Source of the DNA: Balanoglossus misakiensis
Taxonomy: Eukaryota; Hemichordata
Reading direction: 5' to 3'
DNA length: 64,000 nt
Assembly (NCBI GenBank): GCA_040954595.2
Contig: JBECUI020000033.1
Location: 1-64,000, forward strand
This document shows positions 59,966 through 64,000 of this stretch, in pieces. Under the pieces are notes generated by a model. The model had not been told where the DNA came from. It ran no database searches and worked only from the letters and a program-made list of their open reading frames with translations. The position numbers and the translations under genes were made by a program. Position 1 is the first letter of the stretch; every line of letters starts with the position of its first letter.

Positions 59966-61195
59966 ATGACTCTATCAGCTTTGGATATACTAAAAGCACG
60001 CGGTTTTTTTAAGCAATGCACCGACGTAGAAGGCCTCTCTGAGCAATTACAACAGGCTTCGCAGAGTTTCTATGTTGGAATAGATCCCACTTTCACCTCC
60101 CTTCACGTCGGCCATCTGGTGCCCATCTATGCCGCGGCCCATCTCCAGAAGGCTGGTCATAAGCCCATATTTCTTATGGGAGGCGGCACGGCCAGAATAG
60201 GTGACCCCTCAGGGAAAGACGAGACGAGGAAGCTGATAAGCTATGAGGAAATTGAGACAAATGCACACCGGGTAAGAAGTCAGATTGGGCGGCTTGTCGA
60301 TCTTGAACATTCCAACGCCATCACCCCCAACAACGCCGAATGGCTAGCGGATCTCAATCACATAGATTTCCTTAGGGAAATAGGAAGGCATTTCAGTATT
60401 AACCGGATGCTTTCTTTCGAAGCCTATCGACAGCGTATGGAAAAAGGGCTTACTTTTCTGGAGTTTAATTATCAGATCCTCCAGTCCTATGACTTTTTAG
60501 AACTTTTTCGACGTTATCGTTGTGTTCTCCAAATAGGAGGCGACGACCAGTGGGGAAATATTGTCGCTGGGCTGGAACTCATTCGTCGTATAGAGGGCAA
60601 GACCGTCTATGGTCTCACCGTCCCCCTGCTTACCCGCTCCGATGGGAAAAAAATGGGTAAGACCGAAAAGGGTGCACTTTTTCTCGATGCAAAACTTACC
60701 TCAATCTACGACTTCTACCAGTACTGGCGTAACGTTCCTGATCTTGATGTGGAAAAATTTTTGCTGATCTTCACCTTCCTTTCTCCCTCTGAATGCCGGG
60801 AGCTTGGATCTGTTTCTGGAGAGGGTATCAATGCCTCCAAGGAGCGTTTGGCCTATGAGGTTACCAAACTGCTTCATGGGAAGGAAGAAGCAGAATCAGC
60901 CCGTGAAGCCGCCTTGGCGGTCTTTGGTGGAGGAAAGAACCGGTCGGGGATGCCTACGACCTTTCGTTCCCGAGAGGATTTTGAGAAAGGTGTGGGAGTT
61001 TTGGATCTTTTTAGTGATACTGGACTTTGCAGCTCGAAATCCGAAACCCGAAGACTGGTGCAGCAGGGCGGTGCTTGGGTCAATGACAAAAACATTACTG
61101 ACCCCGAGACGGTCCTGGGTTCTGAAGTCATAAGCAACGGAGAAATTATGCTTCGGGCTGGGAAAAAACGCTACCATCGAATTGCTGTGAAATAA
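59966..61195 (+). CDS. tyrS: Tyrosyl-tRNA synthetase
   Basis: 409 aa from ATG 59966, where GGATCTGGA gives a ribosome site; an upstream in-frame ATG at 59906 lies inside glyS. LHVGHL is the HIGH motif and KKMGKTEKG the KMSKS motif. GGGTARIGDPSGK and the QIGGDDQWGNI tyrosine-site loop match TyrRS. A C-terminal S4 RNA-binding domain (SSKSETRRLVQQGGAWVND) is intact. Confidence 0.95.
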   Translation: MTLSALDILKARGFFKQCTDVEGLSEQLQQASQSFYVGIDPTFTSLHVGHLVPIYAAAHLQKAGHKPIFLMGGGTARIGDPSGKDETRKLISYEEIETNAHRVRSQIGRLVDLEHSNAITPNNAEWLADLNHIDFLREIGRHFSINRMLSFEAYRQRMEKGLTFLEFNYQILQSYDFLELFRRYRCVLQIGGDDQWGNIVAGLELIRRIEGKTVYGLTVPLLTRSDGKKMGKTEKGALFLDAKLTSIYDFYQYWRNVPDLDVEKFLLIFTFLSPSECRELGSVSGEGINASKERLAYEVTKLLHGKEEAESAREAALAVFGGGKNRSGMPTTFRSREDFEKGVGVLDLFSDTGLCSSKSETRRLVQQGGAWVNDKNITDPETVLGSEVISNGEIMLRAGKKRYHRIAVK

Positions 61196-61766
61196 CGATG
61201 CCAGAGGGCTGCCTTTGAGTGCTGAAAAACCGAGCCTGGGCAGCGACCTTGCTCAAATCCAGAAAGCTCTCCGCATCGTTTATCTTTGCATTGAAGGTGC
61301 ATTAATTGGTCTTTTAAGAATAAACAGCACAGAATATTTCTGTCATAACTCTGCCTAGAAATTCCGGCAAAGTTCATTGTGAGAATTTTTAAACGGTATT
61401 AAGCGTTTGCCAGGGATGATGATCTAATTTCGACATAAATGTTATTTTTCTTTTCCGGATTTTTTGCCAAACAGAAGTTTTTCTCAATTTTTTGCATTTT
61501 TTTTCCAAATTAATTCCTCCAAATAGATAAATCACAACTTAATTGCCATATTTTTTAAGCAGAGTCTTTCACATTTCTGACAATACTGTCGGGCTTATCT
61601 ACATTATTGTCAGAAAAATTCCCTTCCGAAGCCCTCAAATCTCTCTAGGTGCTGTTTTGGGCCTTCTTGGCCCTTTTTTCCTGCCAGAAAAAGTTGGCAG
61701 GTTTCTTGCTTATATACGTTTACCAACAAGAGCTGCTTTACAAATTTATTTTATTTGGAGTGTCTT
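61196..61766. other. Leader region before the sigma-like gene
   Basis: About 570 bases, AT-rich. Contains a short terminator-like hairpin (61659-61679) and another small hairpin (61680-61701). No gene supported. Confidence 0.5.
61659..61679 (+). terminator. Short GC hairpin with T-tract
   Basis: GGGCC-TTCTT-GGCCC followed by six T. It lies about 90 bases before the sigma-like gene, so it could end an upstream small transcript or act as an attenuator. Immediately downstream, CCTGCCA and TGGCAGG form a second hairpin (61680-61701). Confidence 0.5.
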
Positions 61767-62642
61767 ATGAATCGTATCAAAGAAGGTTCTCTTACAGAGA
61801 GAGTTTTGAACTATCAAAAAACCAAGACCGGTTTAGAAGAATTGAATCAAGAAATCTTTCTTCTTATCTATGATTTTCCCAAAACCCAAGCGGACTGGGG
61901 TGAGGAGGAGCGAGGGGATTTTTTGCTCGCCTTTCTTCCCAGGGTTCCAAGGCTTATCCAAAGGTTTACCTATACTGGCAAACCCTTTGAGAACTACCTG
62001 AGAAACGTTCTTCGTTGGTTTATACGCTCCTATGCTGTTTCTAGGGTTTCAGAGGAAAAACTCCATAAGTTTGGACTTAGGGAAATGACTATAGAGGCAG
62101 AAGAGGCGGCAGAATCTTTCCAGCCCGAAAATTATGGCGTTAGCAACAGCCTATCTCCTCCCTTTCGCTCTGATTTGTTAAAATTGAATAAAAAAGGACA
62201 GATTGAATGCAAGGTTGTGCGGAAACGCTTTCTCTGGTTGGTTCTTTTAGGCGGAGTCACCCTGGATCAGAGCCAATTGGAGCAAGCAGCATGGTTGATT
62301 GATTGTGATCCCCTGTGGCTTGGCGACCAAATACAAGAGATAAAAACTATGGTAAAAGAGCGCTTCCGTAAGCGAGAAAAACTTGTAAAGCGACGCAACG
62401 AATGCTGGTATCGGATGTACACCGCTCAGTACTGTGCCTCTAATGAACCCCAGCCGGAAAAAAAGGCCATCTATCTTTCTCGTGCAGGCACCTGGAAAAT
62501 CCGGTGGGAAGCGGCTAATCGTGTTTTAGGACGACATATGGCCGTTCCTACTCGATCTGAGATTGCTTCTTTGCTGGGACTTCCCAAGGGAACGGTGGCC
62601 TCTGGTCTGCATTATTTCCTCAAGAAAGCTTTCCAGGAGTAG
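61767..62642 (+). CDS. Sigma-factor-like helix-turn-helix protein
   Basis: 291 aa from ATG 61767 with TTGGAG six bases upstream. No standard family is certain. The N-terminal part has FENYLRNVLRWFIRSYAVSR, similar in pattern to sigma region 2. The C-terminal end, RSEIASLLGLPKGTVASGLHYFLKKAF, has the shape of a sigma region 4 helix-turn-helix. The middle is basic and low in motifs. Could be a divergent sigma factor or another DNA-binding regulator. Monocistronic, ended by a hairpin. Confidence 0.55.
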   Translation: MNRIKEGSLTERVLNYQKTKTGLEELNQEIFLLIYDFPKTQADWGEEERGDFLLAFLPRVPRLIQRFTYTGKPFENYLRNVLRWFIRSYAVSRVSEEKLHKFGLREMTIEAEEAAESFQPENYGVSNSLSPPFRSDLLKLNKKGQIECKVVRKRFLWLVLLGGVTLDQSQLEQAAWLIDCDPLWLGDQIQEIKTMVKERFRKREKLVKRRNECWYRMYTAQYCASNEPQPEKKAIYLSRAGTWKIRWEAANRVLGRHMAVPTRSEIASLLGLPKGTVASGLHYFLKKAFQE

Positions 62643-63090
62643 TTTTTTGATTGAAGCCCCCCCCTCCACTTCAGGAGGGGGGCTATGGAGGAGTCTATAA
62701 GAGAGCCTATGATCAGGATTTTGTTGCCATAACATAGCAATATTCCTCCCTCGACCCTTATTTATTTCTGACAATTATGTAGTTTTTTCTTATTGCTCTT
62801 TTTAGGAGAACTTTCCCCGCCTTCTCCTTACCAAGCGGTATGGCCTTCCCAAAATGGGGAAGAAAAGATTCGTTGTCGCTCCAGAAGGAGAGCCTTGGAG
62901 ACATGCTGGCAGAGGCTTGTGTTTGCGGGCCTTCTGCCTGGAAGAAACACATCAGAATACTTACCACACCCCAGGCCCCAAAATCCAACAGAAAGAAAGT
63001 TTCCCTTTGGATTTTCCCCCTTATGTCCTGGGTAAGAAATTCAACAAGAAATATTCTTTAATCTCATTGATTCTCGAGTATGATTCAGGC
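62643..63090. other. Intergenic region between convergent genes
   Basis: About 450 bases holding the hairpin at 62655-62684. The several short open frames here lack family-like sequence. Confidence 0.45.
62655..62684. terminator. GC hairpin after the sigma-like gene
   Basis: AGCCCCCCCCTCC pairs with GGAGGGGGGCT around ACTTCA, directly after the stop and before a convergent GH13 gene. No long U-run. Confidence 0.6.
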
Positions 63091-64000
63091 CTAAGAGTCC
63101 TGCAGTTTTTCCAGCCATAGAACTTCCCAGGGCTTAAGAGAAATTGTTCCGCTCTGGCCAGCTCCTCTGCTCAGCTCGACTTCCCTACCGCTGATCAGGT
63201 CCCGAAAACGGTTTCCGGAGGGGGCCTCGGTGGGAGGAATGCGTAGCTCCTGGGAATGCCCCACAACAGATTGCAGGCAAAGAATTTCCCCCGACCCCTC
63301 GGGTTCCTGTCTTTTCAGGGCAAAGAGGCCGCTTCCCCAGTCTAAAATAGTTTGTCCTCCCGCCGGATGAAAGGCTCTCTTGGATCTCCGGGCTTCCAAC
63401 AGGTTCCGATAACCTTGAAAAACCTTACTTCGGAAGCTTAAAGGATTGTCAAGTTCTGCCTCTAAATCAGCCCTGGCCAGCTTTTCTCGATTTATGCTGC
63501 GCTTAGTCCCGGTAATGCTCACAGCTTCTTTCCAGTTTCCTGAACCTAAAAGACTGTGGATATAAATCCCTGGAACTCCTGCCATGGCGAGCATGACGGC
63601 TTGGGAGGAGAGAAATTTAGTAACACGGGCATCTTCATCAAGGGTTCTTTCGGCTACCGCATCACAGTAATTTACGTTGAGTTCGTAGGGGATTTCCCCT
63701 TCGGGGCTACTTTTATAGCTGACCATTCCGCCACGAGCCTCTACCTCTCTTAGAAGATTTTCCAATTCTTCTTCGCTCAAATGCCCCTTGGTAGGAAGCA
63801 GGCCCACACCATCATGGGAAGCCAGAAAGTTAAAAAAGGTATGTTCGGGTCCAGGTGGGGGGAGAGTACGGGCCCAAGATGTGAGTTTTGAGGCGTTTCC
63901 CCTGATAAAGGCATCCAGGGTTAGGGGGGGAGGGGGAATTGGTAGACCATATGGGCCTCGTCACTACCCTGCCCATAGTAGGAAATATTTTCTTTGTGGG
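63091..64000 (-). CDS. GH13 sucrose-phosphorylase-type enzyme, C-terminal part (frameshifted, runs off window)
   Basis: About 300 C-terminal residues are in the window. The conserved block FLASHDGVGLLPTKG (active-site HD), SYKSSPEGEIPYELNVNYCD and AMAGVPGIYIHSLLGS match the GH13_18 group (sucrose, sucrose-6-phosphate or glucosylglycerate phosphorylases). Further upstream, across a shift near 63927 in a C-rich run, DEAHMVYQFPLPP is also typical. The C-terminal beta-domain ends KPWEVLWLEKLQDS. Transfers glucose between sugar and phosphate; the exact acceptor is not decided. Gene is incomplete at the window edge. Confidence 0.8.

Noticed and set aside
62758-62988. 76-aa minus-strand open frame near the right end
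   Set aside because: No recognisable family sequence; plus-strand frames over the same bases are equally open.
1-64000. CRISPR array or prophage
   Set aside because: No regularly spaced short repeats with unique spacers and no phage structural genes were seen; the only regular repeats are in coding sequence.

Overview
The window reads as a chromosomal segment of a spirochaete, most likely a Treponema-like member of the Spirochaetota. This is inferred from gene content: several spirochaete-style lipoproteins (short signal peptides ending in FSC, ASC or LSC), BspA-type leucine-rich-repeat and GLUG-repeat surface proteins, a PEGA-domain protein, two HD-GYP proteins, a divergent Nqr-type redox pump, and a very large beta-barrel/Ig-like/OmpA protein. 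No rRNA, plasmid, phage or CRISPR locus was recognised. Two tRNA genes are present, Val (CAC) and Ala (CGC).

Layout. Bases 1-13400 hold accessory and surface genes: giant lipoprotein A (190-3916, with a 294-bp tandem repeat array), a decayed EamA transporter, a methyltransferase, an HD-domain protein, moaB, a phosphoribosyltransferase, msrA, tRNA-Val and giant lipoprotein B (9850-13381). Bases 13800-26200 hold a GAF/HD-GYP protein, the branched-chain amino-acid genes cimA-leuA-leuB, rplM-rpsI, acyP, tRNA-Ala and giant lipoprotein C (21895-26212). Bases 26500-52750 are almost all on the minus strand: rdgB, a TPR protein, clpC, a LolCDE-type exporter, ftsY, a PEGA protein, prfB, rlmKL, the 1337-aa OmpA-like protein, an HdeD-like protein and nqrBCDEF without an adjacent nqrA. 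A divergent RseC-like gene follows, then a lipoprotein, a degenerate HD-GYP protein and a zinc-ribbon/HTH protein. The right end has gltX-glyS-tyrS on the plus strand, a sigma-like protein and the C-terminal part of a GH13 sucrose-phosphorylase-type enzyme running off the window.

Working together. CimA makes citramalate from pyruvate and acetyl-CoA, the route to isoleucine; LeuA and LeuB belong to leucine synthesis; leuC and leuD are not in this window. The Lol-type exporter, the TPR protein and the several lipoproteins fit a two-membrane cell that sorts many lipoproteins. The Nqr genes and the RseC-like gene look like one redox module.

A dominant oddity is the number of single-base frameshifts: about 22 in 13 genes, several of them in short homopolymers and including normally essential genes (rpsI, clpC). 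Assembly or sequencing error is the simplest reading for most. Against that background prfB carries a genuine programmed +1 frameshift site. For frameshifted genes the coordinates give the whole gene and the break points are in the text.
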